The position numbers were made by a program, and so were the translations under genes. Under the pieces are notes generated by a model. The model saw only the letters and a list, made by a program, of their open reading frames with translations. It was not told the origin of the DNA and did not search any database. This document shows positions 43,847 to 54,361 of a stretch of 64,000 nt of DNA, in pieces (the stretch's first letter is position 1; the number at the start of each line of letters is the position of its first letter). The DNA is from Nonlabens sp. MB-3u-79 (lineage in GTDB: Bacteria; Bacteroidota; Bacteroidia; Flavobacteriales; Flavobacteriaceae): the NCBI RefSeq assembly GCF_002831625.1, contig NZ_CP025116.1, positions 248,001-312,000 on the forward strand, given 5' to 3'.

Positions 43847-44938
43847 TTAAATTCTAAAAAATATAGAGGCACTTGCCGTATTGTACTCCCCAAAGGTATA
43901 ATCGGCAGTGAGATTGAAGGCCCCCAAAGTAAGTTTTGCTCCTATAGTTCCCAGCACACCGCTTACATCTGTTTGCAAGGACAAAGGATCTTCAACAGTT
44001 GACGCGATGGGAAATATGACCGTATTGGATCTAAAGGTATAGGTCCCCTTTAAATCTGTTGTAGAATTTCCTGCTACATAATTTAATCCTCCGTAGAAGT
44101 TGATCACTTTAAAATTAGTACTTGCTATAACCGCTACATTATACGCATTTGTCTTCGTTTCTATCAATTGATCTCTTCCTTCTACTACGGCGCCATCTTC
44201 AAAGTCATAACTAGCATCAAGTCTGGTAAAAGCCCCTAAAATTGAAACAGAAACAGGCAAGTTATTCGTACCGTTTTCATCATCAAAAAGTTTTGTAAAT
44301 TCCCATTGTAATCCAGCGCCATAAAGGCCTGTCTTCACCTCATCGGTCTCTATCTTTGGAATAAACCTAGCTTTTACTTCTAGTCCAGCTCCTAAGCCTA
44401 CGCCAACTTGAAAAAATGCTGAAGGAACTACATCCAGTCCCGTGCTTCCAATTCCTTGAGCCAGTGTAATGATATCTTCTTGCAGCAATAGGTTGGTATT
44501 TGATTCGGTACTTCTTATTATCAAGCTTTGTTCAGGATTATTTTCTCCTAATACGGTTGCAATTAATCGCGGCGTAGTACTTCCATCTCCAAAAGTCACC
44601 GATATATTTGCTGGCGGATTATTCGTATTATCATAGCTGGTTTGAATAATACGCTCGTATTCTAATGGATCCAGAACAAAAGATTTCTTTTCATCTGGAG
44701 CAAAGGTCCCTTGTACTTTAATTTGCAGCTTTAACTTACCTGCCTTTAAAACCTTTCCACTTTCATACCATCCAGAAGCTAGATTGTAGGTAAATGCTTC
44801 AGAAGCTGGTGCAGTATAGGAATTTGCATATTTATCTGCAGCTTCCAATCCAGCTGCCAGAATATCTGAAAAACCATTTTGTGCGTTAGTTAGATAACTG
44901 CCAAAAATCATTAGGAATAAGAGAATTATTCTTTTCAT
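43847..44938 (-). CDS. DUF6588-like outer-membrane protein
   Basis: I chose the ATG at 44938 (MKRIILLFLMIFGSYLTNAQ), giving 363 residues with a normal signal peptide. After a globular N-terminal part (about 60-150), glycine-rich strands follow (FQVGVGLGAGLEVKARFIPKI, YGAGLQWEFTKLF), ending in FNLTADYTFGEYNTASASIFFRI with a barrel-type last strand. DUF6588 is a tentative match. Function unknown. It is downstream of gyrB, with a terminator between them. Confidence 0.72.
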   Translation of the reverse strand: MKRIILLFLMIFGSYLTNAQNGFSDILAAGLEAADKYANSYTAPASEAFTYNLASGWYESGKVLKAGKLKLQIKVQGTFAPDEKKSFVLDPLEYERIIQTSYDNTNNPPANISVTFGDGSTTPRLIATVLGENNPEQSLIIRSTESNTNLLLQEDIITLAQGIGSTGLDVVPSAFFQVGVGLGAGLEVKARFIPKIETDEVKTGLYGAGLQWEFTKLFDDENGTNNLPVSVSILGAFTRLDASYDFEDGAVVEGRDQLIETKTNAYNVAVIASTNFKVINFYGGLNYVAGNSTTDLKGTYTFRSNTVIFPIASTVEDPLSLQTDVSGVLGTIGAKLTLGAFNLTADYTFGEYNTASASIFFRI

Positions 44939-45039
44939 GTGTATGGGTTTATATGACACCTACGTATAATATTAAGGCTTGGATTTTTAAAGTTATATTA
45001 AAAATTCCTAATACAACCACCATCTTAAATTTAAAGCAT

Positions 45040-45064
45040 AAAAAAGTCCTTGATAAACAAGGAC
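45040..45064 (-). terminator. Terminator of gyrB
   Basis: GTCCTTG/CAAGGAC stem around a 5-base loop with six T residues on the minus strand. Confidence 0.85.
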
Positions 45065-45088
45065 ATTTTTAATACTCAGAAGCAATAT

Positions 45089-47041
<1,953 letters not shown>

Positions 47042-47063
47042 TCACTCTGATATGGGTATTACA

Positions 47064-47071
47064 CAAATATA
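47064..47071 (-). promoter_or_regulatory. -7 box for gyrB
   Basis: TATATTTG on the minus strand, 37 bases before the ATG; no TTG at 17-23 bases. Confidence 0.5.
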
Positions 47072-47143
47072 AGAAACCCCTAATGTTTATAGGGCTTTAC
47101 CTCAAAAATACACTCTTAAGTTATTAACAAATTATTAATAGGC

Positions 47144-47177
47144 TTGTGGTGTGAATAGTACTTATTTTATATCTTTA
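47144..47177 (+). promoter_or_regulatory. Possible promoter for the DUF2911 gene
   Basis: TTG (47144-47146), a 23-base spacer and TATCTTTA (47170-47177, one mismatch), 19 bases before the ATG. Confidence 0.4.
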
Positions 47178-47196
47178 ACACTCCAATGACTCCCAC

Positions 47197-47745
47197 ATGA
47201 AAAAGCAACTTCTTTTTTTATTCTTTCTATGCTCTTCATTCCTCCTGTTTTCACAGAATGACGACTCCCTCACTTTCTCAAAATTAGACAAAAGCCCACT
47301 GGATGTTGTGATGTATCGAGATACAAATAAAGCAGCTGTTGCTAGAGTTATTTATAGCCGTCCTTCAAAACAAGATCGAGAAATCTTTGGAAAACTAGTG
47401 CCGTTTAACGCAGTTTGGAGAACTGGAGCAAATGAAGCAACAGAAATTGCTTTTTACCAAGATGTGAAAATCAACAATAAGTTAGTAAAAGCCGGTAGTT
47501 ATTCTCTTTATACGATTCCTGGTGAGGAAGAATGGAAGTTCATACTCAACACGGCTACTACACAATCAGGATTAGAATACGACCCCTCTAAAAACTTACT
47601 AACGGCAACAATGGACCTGCTTCCATCTCCACAAAAAATAGAATCTTTTTCTATCAGTTTTGTGGAGCAACAAAATGGAGGGTTACTTTTTTTAGGATGG
47701 GATGATACTATAGCAAGCATTGCATTTACAATGGTCACTCCCTAA
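47197..47745 (+). CDS. DUF2911 exported protein
   Basis: The 182-residue protein has a signal peptide (MKKQLLFLFFLCSSFLLFSQ). The DUF2911 core reads VARVIYSRPSKQDREIFGKLVPFNAVWRTGANEATEIAFYQDVKINNKLVKAGSYSLYTIPGEEEWKFILN. The family is common in Bacteroidota and of unknown function. Its stop overlaps the stop of the convergent queE by three bases (47743-47744 shared within CTAA). Confidence 0.9.
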   Translation: MKKQLLFLFFLCSSFLLFSQNDDSLTFSKLDKSPLDVVMYRDTNKAAVARVIYSRPSKQDREIFGKLVPFNAVWRTGANEATEIAFYQDVKINNKLVKAGSYSLYTIPGEEEWKFILNTATTQSGLEYDPSKNLLTATMDLLPSPQKIESFSISFVEQQNGGLLFLGWDDTIASIAFTMVTP

Positions 47746-48374
47746 GGAATGTTCAAATATTTATGGGTCTGTAAAGAAACTTGCCATTCTGGATTTTCCA
47801 TTACAAATTCTGTAATTAACGGAATCATCTTTTCACGCACCGACCACTCTGGCTGTAAAAAAAGCTTGCATTGAGAAGATACTTTTTCAGATTCCGCTTT
47901 CGCGAAAGCGAGATCATGACGATTAAAAACGATTACTTTAAGCTCGTGTGCTGATAGATAGACTTCTTGCAACGGCATTTTTGCTTTCTTAGGAGATAAA
48001 CAAATCCAGTCCCACTGACCAGTAAGCGGATATGCGCCACTGGTTTCTATATGAATATCAAGACCCGCATTTTTCAAACCTGTAGTAAGGGGTTCCATGT
48101 TCCAAGTAAGCGGTTCTCCACCTGTCACTACAATTGTTTTACTGTATTTAGCTGCGTTAGCAACTATGTGATCTACTCCAGTAGGCGGGTGCTTTTCTGG
48201 CGCCCAACTTTCCTTCACATCGCACCAGTGACAACCAACATCACAACCACCTACTCTAATAAAGTAAGCGGCACGACCCGTGTGATATCCTTCACCTTGA
48301 ATCGTGTAAAATTCTTCCATCAATGGCAACATGGTGCCTTTTTCTACTTGTTGCTGTAGGGTTTTTTCTAGCAT
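47742..48374 (-). CDS. queE: 7-carboxy-7-deazaguanine synthase
   Basis: I chose the ATG at 48374 (MLEKTLQQQVEKGTMLPLMEEFYTIQGEG), giving 210 residues. A longer frame from 48407 runs across a perfect -7 box. The radical SAM cluster motif is CDVGCHWC (CxxxCxxC), preceded by IQGEGYHTGRAAYFIRVGG and followed by VVTGGEPLTWNMEPL. QueE forms the deazaguanine ring for queuosine. The palindromic repeat at 47895-47910 is read as AFAKA in a non-conserved stretch near the C-terminus. Confidence 0.92.
   Translation of the reverse strand: MLEKTLQQQVEKGTMLPLMEEFYTIQGEGYHTGRAAYFIRVGGCDVGCHWCDVKESWAPEKHPPTGVDHIVANAAKYSKTIVVTGGEPLTWNMEPLTTGLKNAGLDIHIETSGAYPLTGQWDWICLSPKKAKMPLQEVYLSAHELKVIVFNRHDLAFAKAESEKVSSQCKLFLQPEWSVREKMIPLITEFVMENPEWQVSLQTHKYLNIP
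47895..47910. repeat. Palindromic repeat copy 10 (in queE)
   Basis: CGCTTTCGCGAAAGCG, perfect, read on the minus strand as L-AFAKA-E. Confidence 0.9.
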
Positions 48375-48378
48375 GCGG

Positions 48379-48386
48379 CAAAGATA
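48379..48386 (-). promoter_or_regulatory. -7 box for queE
   Basis: TATCTTTG matches TAnnTTTG and ends 4 bases before the ATG at 48374, so the transcript should be leaderless. It decides the start. Confidence 0.6.
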
Positions 48387-48508
48387 CGTTTTAGCAGTTG
48401 TTTTCATTAAACTTCAACCGGTTTAAAACTATTTTAACGGGTGGCAAACATCCTAAATTTAAAATATGTGATCAATTCTGTACTTTTACGGTATTAAAAA
48501 ACAGTTGA

Positions 48509-50026
48509 ATGTCAAAAAAAGAAGCATTTTTCAAACACATTTCAGAAGGTTATGCTCCTAAAGGAGCTGCTATTATTTTGGGAGCTGCCATGCTCGATGG
48601 TGAAACCTTGACCAACGCTCATGTCAAGATCCCTTTAAAAACTATGAACCGTCACGGCCTTATCGCTGGTGCTACTGGAACTGGAAAAACAAAAACACTT
48701 CAAATTATTGCAGAGCAACTGTCGCAACATGGAGTACCTTCTTTATTAATGGATATAAAAGGAGACCTTTCGGGTATTGCAGCTCCAAGTCCAGGGCACG
48801 CTAAAATCGATGAGCGTCATGAAAAAATAGGATTAGATTTTAAAAAACGAAAATCCCCAGTGGAAATCTTGACCATTTCTGAGCAAGATGGAATAAAAAT
48901 GAGAGCTACCGTGAGCGAGTTTGGTCCGGTATTACTATCTAGAATTCTCGATGTTACAGAAACACAAGCTGGAATTATCTCTGTGGTGTTTAAATATTGT
49001 GATGATAACAAAATGCCTTTACTGGATCTAGAAGATTTAAAAAAGGTATTGCAATACGCTACAGGAGCAGGGAAAGATGAGTTTCAATCGGCTTATGGGC
49101 GTATTTCCACTTCTTCTACAGGAGCCATTCTAAGAAAACTTATTGAACTGGAACAGCAAGGTGCGCAACGATTTTTTGGTGAACGCAGTTTTGAAGTAAA
49201 AGACTTGGTCCGAAAAGATCGGGAAGGCCACGGGTATGTAAATATCATAAGGCTGACTGACATTCAAGACCGCCCTAAGCTGTTCTCTACATTTATGCTG
49301 AGTCTGCTGGCCGAAATTTATTCTACCTTTCCAGAGAAAGGAGATAGCGATAAACCAGAGTTGGTACTTTTTATTGATGAAGCACATTTGATATTTGACA
49401 ACGCCAGCAAAGCTTTATTAAATCAAATAGAAAGCATCGTAAAATTGATACGCTCTAAAGGAATAGGTATTTACTTCGTCACTCAAAACCCAACTGATAT
49501 TCCAGAAGGTGTATTGGGTCAATTGGGTCTTAAAGTGCAACATGCCTTAAGAGCTTTTACCGCAAAAGACAGGAAAGCGATAAAACTAACGGCACAAAAT
49601 TATCCTGAAACTGATTATTACGATACAGCCGAAATACTGACGTCACTAGGAATAGGAGAAGCCCTAATAAGCGCTCTAGATGAAAAAGGAAGACCAAGCC
49701 CACTTGCCGCAACCATGCTGCGTGCTCCAGAAAGCCGCATGGACATCCTTACCCATAGAGAACTAAGTGACCTTATTGCAGACTCAGAGCTTACCGATAA
49801 ATACAATGAAGAAATAGACAGGGAGAGTGCTGAGGAGATTTTACAAGAAAAAATTGATAAAGCAAACGAAGAAGAAATAAGAGAAAAGGCAGCTAAAGAA
49901 AAAGCTAAAACCAACAGCTCATCTCGCTCCACTAGGAGTTCGCGTCAGCACCCTATTATCAAGGTGCTTACCAGTGCTTCTTTTATAAGAGGCGTTATGG
50001 GAATTCTAGGTAAAGCTTTGAAATAG
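48509..50026 (+). CDS. HerA-like ATPase (DUF853 family)
   Basis: The 505-residue AAA+-type ATPase has Walker A GATGTGKT (54-61), Walker B LVLFIDEAHLIF (about 286-297) and FVTQNPTDIPEGVLGQLGLKVQHALRAFTAKD, the layout of DUF853/YjgR proteins related to HerA. A charged coiled coil (about 430-475) precedes the C-terminus. The cellular role is unknown; the HerA relatives translocate DNA. It stands alone without a NurA-type partner, so a DNA-defence role is not indicated. Confidence 0.9.
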   Translation: MSKKEAFFKHISEGYAPKGAAIILGAAMLDGETLTNAHVKIPLKTMNRHGLIAGATGTGKTKTLQIIAEQLSQHGVPSLLMDIKGDLSGIAAPSPGHAKIDERHEKIGLDFKKRKSPVEILTISEQDGIKMRATVSEFGPVLLSRILDVTETQAGIISVVFKYCDDNKMPLLDLEDLKKVLQYATGAGKDEFQSAYGRISTSSTGAILRKLIELEQQGAQRFFGERSFEVKDLVRKDREGHGYVNIIRLTDIQDRPKLFSTFMLSLLAEIYSTFPEKGDSDKPELVLFIDEAHLIFDNASKALLNQIESIVKLIRSKGIGIYFVTQNPTDIPEGVLGQLGLKVQHALRAFTAKDRKAIKLTAQNYPETDYYDTAEILTSLGIGEALISALDEKGRPSPLAATMLRAPESRMDILTHRELSDLIADSELTDKYNEEIDRESAEEILQEKIDKANEEEIREKAAKEKAKTNSSSRSTRSSRQHPIIKVLTSASFIRGVMGILGKALK

Positions 50027-50106
50027 TTGGAACAATAACAAAATAGTTAAACCAAAACTCGTGTAATTTGCGCAGCAATTGTAATTTTACACCTTTAAAC
50101 AATAAT

Positions 50107-50655
50107 ATGAAGAAAGTAATCGCATTAGTAGCAGTAATCATTGTATTAGCTAGTTGCTCTAAAAGTCAGGATCCATTTGAATGGAATAAAGACCGTGTAG
50201 GCCATCTTACTAAAGGCATGAAAGTATTCCAACTGGATAGTCTTTATGCCAATGACAGTATCGTAAGACAATTAAAAGGCGATGAGTTTAGTAATGGGGC
50301 CAATCTGATCGAAATCTATGAAAAAGGTGGTGCTCATTTATTAACCCTTACTCCTAGTGAAGCTCTAGACAGCACAGCAACTATAGAAAACGTAATTATA
50401 CGTGATGAGCGATTTACCACTATAAAAGGAATCACTAAAAACAGCAGTTACAAAGACATCAGTGCTGCCTACAAAATCAGTAGTGTAGATAACATGATCG
50501 ATGATGCAGTCGTTTGGGTAAACGATGAGAATTTCTACTTCTCTATTTCTAAAGATAATTTACCTACCGATGTGAAATTTGACATCAGTGCTTCTATTGA
50601 AAAAACAATGATTCCAGAAGACGCAACACCTCAGTACATGTTTGTATCTTGGTAA
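50107..50655 (+). CDS. Lipoprotein of unknown function
   Basis: From the ATG at 50107 (MKKVIALVAVIIVLASC) the product has 182 residues with lipobox Cys 17. The mature part is mixed and ends in PEDATPQYMFVSW. No family was recognised. A TAATTTTA box (50082-50089) inside the longer frame supports this start. Its end lies 10 bases before the ATG of the hydrolase gene, so the two probably share a transcript. Confidence 0.75.
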   Translation: MKKVIALVAVIIVLASCSKSQDPFEWNKDRVGHLTKGMKVFQLDSLYANDSIVRQLKGDEFSNGANLIEIYEKGGAHLLTLTPSEALDSTATIENVIIRDERFTTIKGITKNSSYKDISAAYKISSVDNMIDDAVVWVNDENFYFSISKDNLPTDVKFDISASIEKTMIPEDATPQYMFVSW

Positions 50656-50665
50656 GTTCTACTCC

Positions 50666-51508
50666 ATGAAAAAAATATTTCAAAAAGCCATACCTAAACT
50701 GTATGGCTTTTATTTTAATACGTTACACCTATTCTCTAAAGAAAAGGCAGCAGCTGTTGCTCTTAAAGTTTTTAGCACTCCACGAAAGGGAAAGGTCCTG
50801 GACCACCAAAAAGATTTTCTTTCTACGGCAAGAACTCAGCAAATAGCCTTTGAAGACGGATTATTTATGTTGTACCACTGGAAAGGAACTGGGCCAACGG
50901 TCTTACTCAATCACGGTTGGGAATCCAACAGCTTTAGATGGAAATATCTTGTTGATCCTTTACGTAAATTAGACTACAACATCATTAGTATTGATGCTCC
51001 AGCACATGGAAATAGTGACGGGACTTTATTTACGGCTGTAAAGTATTCTAGGATCATCAAGACTACGATTGAATTATATGAACCACAAATAGTAATTGCT
51101 CATAGCGTAGGAGCCATGGCTACCATTTTTCAAGAGTCAAAAAACTCACATGCCTCTATAAAAAAATTAATCCTGCTGGGAAGCCCTAATAGACTAGAAG
51201 TAATCATGAAAGGTTATCAAGTCCTTGTAAGTTTTAATGATGCAGTCTACAAAAGCTTGAACCATTTACTAAAAAATAATTTTGGCTATTATATAAAAGA
51301 CTTTAATGCCTCAGACTTTGCAAAAAAGGTGGCTATTCCAACATTAGTTGTTCATAACCCCAATGATCTTATTGTTCCTTTTGAGGCAATGAAAGAAATT
51401 GCATCAGCAATGCCTAATGCGATAACACACACCTCAGAAACTGGTGGTCACAGCTTATACACTCAAGAGGTTGTCGATGAAATAGTTAAGTTTTTAAAGA
51501 AGCCATAA
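50666..51508 (+). CDS. Alpha/beta hydrolase
   Basis: I chose the ATG at 50666 (MKKIFQKAIPKLYGFYF), giving 280 residues. The fold is shown by VLLNHGWESNSFRWKYLVDPL (oxyanion loop), the nucleophile elbow VIAHSVGAMA (Ser in AHSVGA, where the first Gly of GxSxG is Ala), the Asp strand LVVHNPNDLIVPFE and the terminal His in TGGHSLYTQEVV. The substrate is unknown. No signal peptide is seen. Confidence 0.85.
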   Translation: MKKIFQKAIPKLYGFYFNTLHLFSKEKAAAVALKVFSTPRKGKVLDHQKDFLSTARTQQIAFEDGLFMLYHWKGTGPTVLLNHGWESNSFRWKYLVDPLRKLDYNIISIDAPAHGNSDGTLFTAVKYSRIIKTTIELYEPQIVIAHSVGAMATIFQESKNSHASIKKLILLGSPNRLEVIMKGYQVLVSFNDAVYKSLNHLLKNNFGYYIKDFNASDFAKKVAIPTLVVHNPNDLIVPFEAMKEIASAMPNAITHTSETGGHSLYTQEVVDEIVKFLKKP

Positions 51509-51603
51509 CTCCATTTGAATAAGTTCATTTATTATTCTTAATTCCTTAACTTTATGCTTATGAAGCTTAGAGCTTATCGAGGCCTTGCATAATCAACAAC
51601 TAT

Positions 51604-52626
51604 ATGACTAGTCAGATACCTACTAACAAAACACGTCAGCTATTCATTCTGTTAGTTATTCTATGTATTCTTATCCTTATAGGAAAAGAATTAACTCCCT
51701 ATTTAGGAGGGGTTTTAGGAGCTATCACCCTTTATGTATTATTAGAACCTTTACAAAAATGGCTGGAAGAAAGAAAATGGAAACCCGCTTTTGCCTCCTC
51801 TCTTCTGACCTCTTTATCCTTTGCAGTTATTCTATTACCCATTGCTGGAATAGCAGTAATGATGAGCGCAAAAGTAAAAACCACGTTAAAAAACAGCACT
51901 AATATAATAGATTCGGTTAAAACAGAAGTAGCTAAAACAGGAGACCTGATCGGTATTAATTTATCACAAAATATAAATTCTAGCGATGCGAGCAGCTGGA
52001 TCTCTAAAAACATTCAGAACCTAGCAAGCTCCAGTCTAACGATGTTTATTTCTGCAGGAATCATGCTCTTCCTTTTATATTTCATGTTAGTCGAACGTGA
52101 AAAATGGCTCAAGGCAGCTGTTACTTACATGCCTCTAAATGAAAAAAATCTAAATATTATAGGAAGGGAAAGTATTGATTTGGTCAAATCTAATGCGATA
52201 GGAATTCCTTTAGTTGCTTTACTTCAAGGCGTAGTTGCCTTAGTGGGTTATTTTATTTTTGGTGTAGAAAACCCTTTCTTTTGGTTTTTCATTACAACCA
52301 TAGGTAGTATGATCCCTATTGTAGGAACTGCAATAGGGATTTTACCAGTTTGCATATTATTGTTTTCTCAAGGGCATACCAGCGCGGCTATTGGGATTTT
52401 AATTTATGGACTGGTAGTGGTGGGGTCTACAGATAACCTCTTTAGGCTTGTTGTTCAAAAACGCCTTGCAGACGTGCATCCTCTAGTAACTCTTATTGGA
52501 GTTGTAGTAGGGGTACCTCTTTTCGGCTTTATAGGTCTTATTTTTGGACCGCTTCTGGTAAGTTTACTTTTACTATTAGTGAAAATATACAAAAATGAAT
52601 ATGGCCAACAAGAAGAGACGATATAG
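51604..52626 (+). CDS. AI-2E family transporter (PerM-type permease)
   Basis: The 340-residue membrane protein has about seven to eight helices: two at the N-terminus (about 12-45), one near 60-85, a soluble stretch (90-140), then a cluster in the second half (IVALVGYFIFG is typical). The C-terminal RLVVQKRLADVHPLVTLIGVVVGVPLFGFIGLIFGPLLVSLLLLL is the family signature. Members are linked to autoinducer-2 export or Na+/H+ exchange; the substrate here is unknown. Confidence 0.88.
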   Translation: MTSQIPTNKTRQLFILLVILCILILIGKELTPYLGGVLGAITLYVLLEPLQKWLEERKWKPAFASSLLTSLSFAVILLPIAGIAVMMSAKVKTTLKNSTNIIDSVKTEVAKTGDLIGINLSQNINSSDASSWISKNIQNLASSSLTMFISAGIMLFLLYFMLVEREKWLKAAVTYMPLNEKNLNIIGRESIDLVKSNAIGIPLVALLQGVVALVGYFIFGVENPFFWFFITTIGSMIPIVGTAIGILPVCILLFSQGHTSAAIGILIYGLVVVGSTDNLFRLVVQKRLADVHPLVTLIGVVVGVPLFGFIGLIFGPLLVSLLLLLVKIYKNEYGQQEETI

Positions 52627-52688
52627 TCTTGTTAAATCATCTGTTTATTTTTTAAGTTTCCTTATTTTTAACCCCTAATAAAAATTGA

Positions 52689-53231
52689 ATGAGTAAAGAA
52701 TTAAAACTCCAAGATAAAATAGACCAAATTTACATAGAGCAACGCAAATTGTTCATTTGGGGAATGGTAGATGAGAAGACAGCCAGACACTGTGTTGATA
52801 GATTGTTATATCTAGATTCATTAAACAATGAAGAAATCACTTTTGTGATCAATAGCCCTGGTGGTTATGTCACTGCTGGATTTTCTATTTATGACACGAT
52901 GAAAGAAATTAAGAGCCCTATAAGTACGGTATGTAGCGGACTTGCTGCTTCTATGGGATCCATATTGCTTTCTGGTGGTGAAAAAGGACGTCGATTGATT
53001 CAAAAACACGGTCGTGTCATGATACACCAGCCTAGTGGTGGTGCTCGTGGAACCAGCGCAGATATTGAAATTACCGCACATGAAATTCTTAAAACTAAAG
53101 AATTAAGTGCGCAATTACTTGCTGATAACTGTGGACAGACCTTTGATAAGGTAATGAAAGATTTTAATCGCGATTACTGGTTAGGAGCTGATGAAGCTGT
53201 TGCTTACGGAATCGTAGATGGTATTATATAA
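52689..53231 (+). CDS. clpP: ClpP-like serine protease subunit
   Basis: The 180-residue protein has the complete ClpP triad: S88 (GLAASMGSILLSGG), H113 (RVMIHQPSGG) and D162 (FNRDYWLGADEA), with the oligomer region FVINSPGGYVTAGFSIYDTM. There is no N-terminal propeptide and it is slightly shorter than the usual 190-210 residues. No ClpX or trigger-factor gene is nearby, so it may be a second, stand-alone ClpP of the genome. A terminator follows. Confidence 0.85.
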   Translation: MSKELKLQDKIDQIYIEQRKLFIWGMVDEKTARHCVDRLLYLDSLNNEEITFVINSPGGYVTAGFSIYDTMKEIKSPISTVCSGLAASMGSILLSGGEKGRRLIQKHGRVMIHQPSGGARGTSADIEITAHEILKTKELSAQLLADNCGQTFDKVMKDFNRDYWLGADEAVAYGIVDGII

Positions 53232-53254
53232 ATAAAACATTACATATTCTAATG

Positions 53255-53287
53255 AGCCAGCTTATCTTTAAGCTGGCTTTTTATTTT
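53255..53287 (+). terminator. Terminator of the clpP-like gene
   Basis: AGCCAGCTTA/TAAGCTGGCT perfect stem around TCTT followed by a T-rich tract. Confidence 0.88.
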
Positions 53288-53297
53288 AAAAAAAGTA

Positions 53298-53507
53298 ATG
53301 ATTAGAAACTTTGTTAATGCCTATTTCAGGACCCTATCCATTCTTTTTTTGGTCTTACTCTTTGGTTTTGGCTTATGTAGTAGAGGATAGAATGATTATT
53401 TAAGGTCATTAATACCACTAGCAGCTTATGAAATTTTACCTGTTCTTATAGGCAATATAGTTGTTGCAATTATTTATTTTTATATTCAGAAAAAAGAAAT
53501 TAAATGA
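53298..53507 (+). pseudogene. Small two-helix membrane ORF with an internal TAG
   Basis: An ATG at 53298 opens a frame of 30 residues (MIRNFVNAYFRTLSILFLVL and on to GLCSRG), stopped by TAG at 53388-53390. The same frame continues without interruption for 38 residues (NDYLRSLIPLAAYEILPVLI then GNIVVAIIYFYIQKKEIK) to a TGA at 53505. Both halves are hydrophobic, as in a two-helix membrane protein. The final TGA overlaps the ATG of the VOC gene (ATGA), typical of coupled genes. It may be a broken gene, or the TAG may be a sequencing error. Confidence 0.6.
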
Positions 53508-53920
53508 AACTAACTCCTTTCCACCTCGCCATTCCTGTTAAAGAAATCACGACCACTCGTGAATTTTATCGCGATACCTTAGGCTGCAAAGAAGGTCGCA
53601 GCTCTGATCATTGGGTAGACTTTGATTTTTTTGGACATCAACTTGTTATTCATGTGACCGAAGAAGCTCAAAAAGCGGCTGTAAATGCCGTAGATGGAAA
53701 AGCTGTTCCTGTTCCACATTTTGGTGTGGTTCTCGAGTGGGATATTTTTCACGCTTTCGCGAAAGCGGTAAAAGAAAAAGAAATTACTTTTATAATTGAA
53801 CCGTACATACGATTTGAAGGACTGCCCGGCGAGCAGGCTACTATGTTCTTCCAAGATCCTAGCGGTAATTCATTAGAATTCAAATCTTTCAAGGACTTTA
53901 ATCAAATATTTGCAACATGA
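53504..53920 (+). CDS. VOC (glyoxalase/dioxygenase-fold) family protein
   Basis: The 138-residue protein has the paired beta-alpha-beta-beta-beta modules: LTPFHLAIPVKEITTTREFYRDTLGCKEG and a second half ending in TMFFQDPSGNSLEFKSF. Metal-ligand positions could be the early His (FHLAIPV) and late Glu (LEFKSF), as in glyoxalase I and extradiol dioxygenases. The reaction is unknown. The palindromic repeat at 53752-53767 is read as AFAKA in the helix before the last strands. It overlaps the next gene by four bases. Confidence 0.87.
   Translation: MKLTPFHLAIPVKEITTTREFYRDTLGCKEGRSSDHWVDFDFFGHQLVIHVTEEAQKAAVNAVDGKAVPVPHFGVVLEWDIFHAFAKAVKEKEITFIIEPYIRFEGLPGEQATMFFQDPSGNSLEFKSFKDFNQIFAT
53752..53767. 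repeat. Palindromic repeat copy 11 (in the VOC gene)
   Basis: CGCTTTCGCGAAAGCG, perfect, read as H-AFAKA-V. Confidence 0.9.
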
Positions 53921-54330
53921 GATTATTTAGAAAAAAAACAAGCCTACCAGACGAAGAATACACCCTTGACGCTGTAGATCAAACTACTCTAGCCGACGTA
54001 GATGATGCCATCGAAAAAGAAGAAAGCATCTCCAGCAAGATTGCCCATTCTGGCTTTCTAAAAAAATATGTCAAGCTCGCGCAAATCATGTTCATGATGA
54101 TCAAAGATTTCCGAAAAGGAGTTTATAATAAAATCCCTTGGTTTACCATCGCTGCCATAACAACAGCACTATTGTATGTTTTTATGCCTATTGATTTGAT
54201 TCCAGACTTTATTCCAGGGTTGGGTTTTATAGATGACCTCACCGTCTTGACTTTTGTAACCGGATGGATAGAGACCGATTTACACAAATACCTAGACTGG
54301 AAACTTAAAGAGAATAGCCCAACTGAATAA
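53917..54330 (+). CDS. DUF1232 (YkvA-like) membrane protein
   Basis: The 137-residue protein has a charged N-terminal half and a C-terminal DUF1232 segment: YNKIPWFTIAAITTALLYVFMPIDLIPDFIPGLGFIDDLTVLTFVTGWIE (about 69-118), with the conserved DLIPDFIPGLGFIDD. One to two membrane helices are predicted. The function is unknown. Its ATG overlaps the VOC stop (ATGA), so the two genes are coupled. Confidence 0.88.
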   Translation: MRLFRKKTSLPDEEYTLDAVDQTTLADVDDAIEKEESISSKIAHSGFLKKYVKLAQIMFMMIKDFRKGVYNKIPWFTIAAITTALLYVFMPIDLIPDFIPGLGFIDDLTVLTFVTGWIETDLHKYLDWKLKENSPTE

Positions 54331-54361
54331 TACCCAATACAACTGATTAAGATTGACGGTA

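Noticed and set aside
48509..50026. HerA-like ATPase as part of a phage-defence system
   Set aside because: The protein is of the DUF853/YjgR type and neighbours (a lipoprotein, a hydrolase) include no nuclease, Sir2 or methylase gene.
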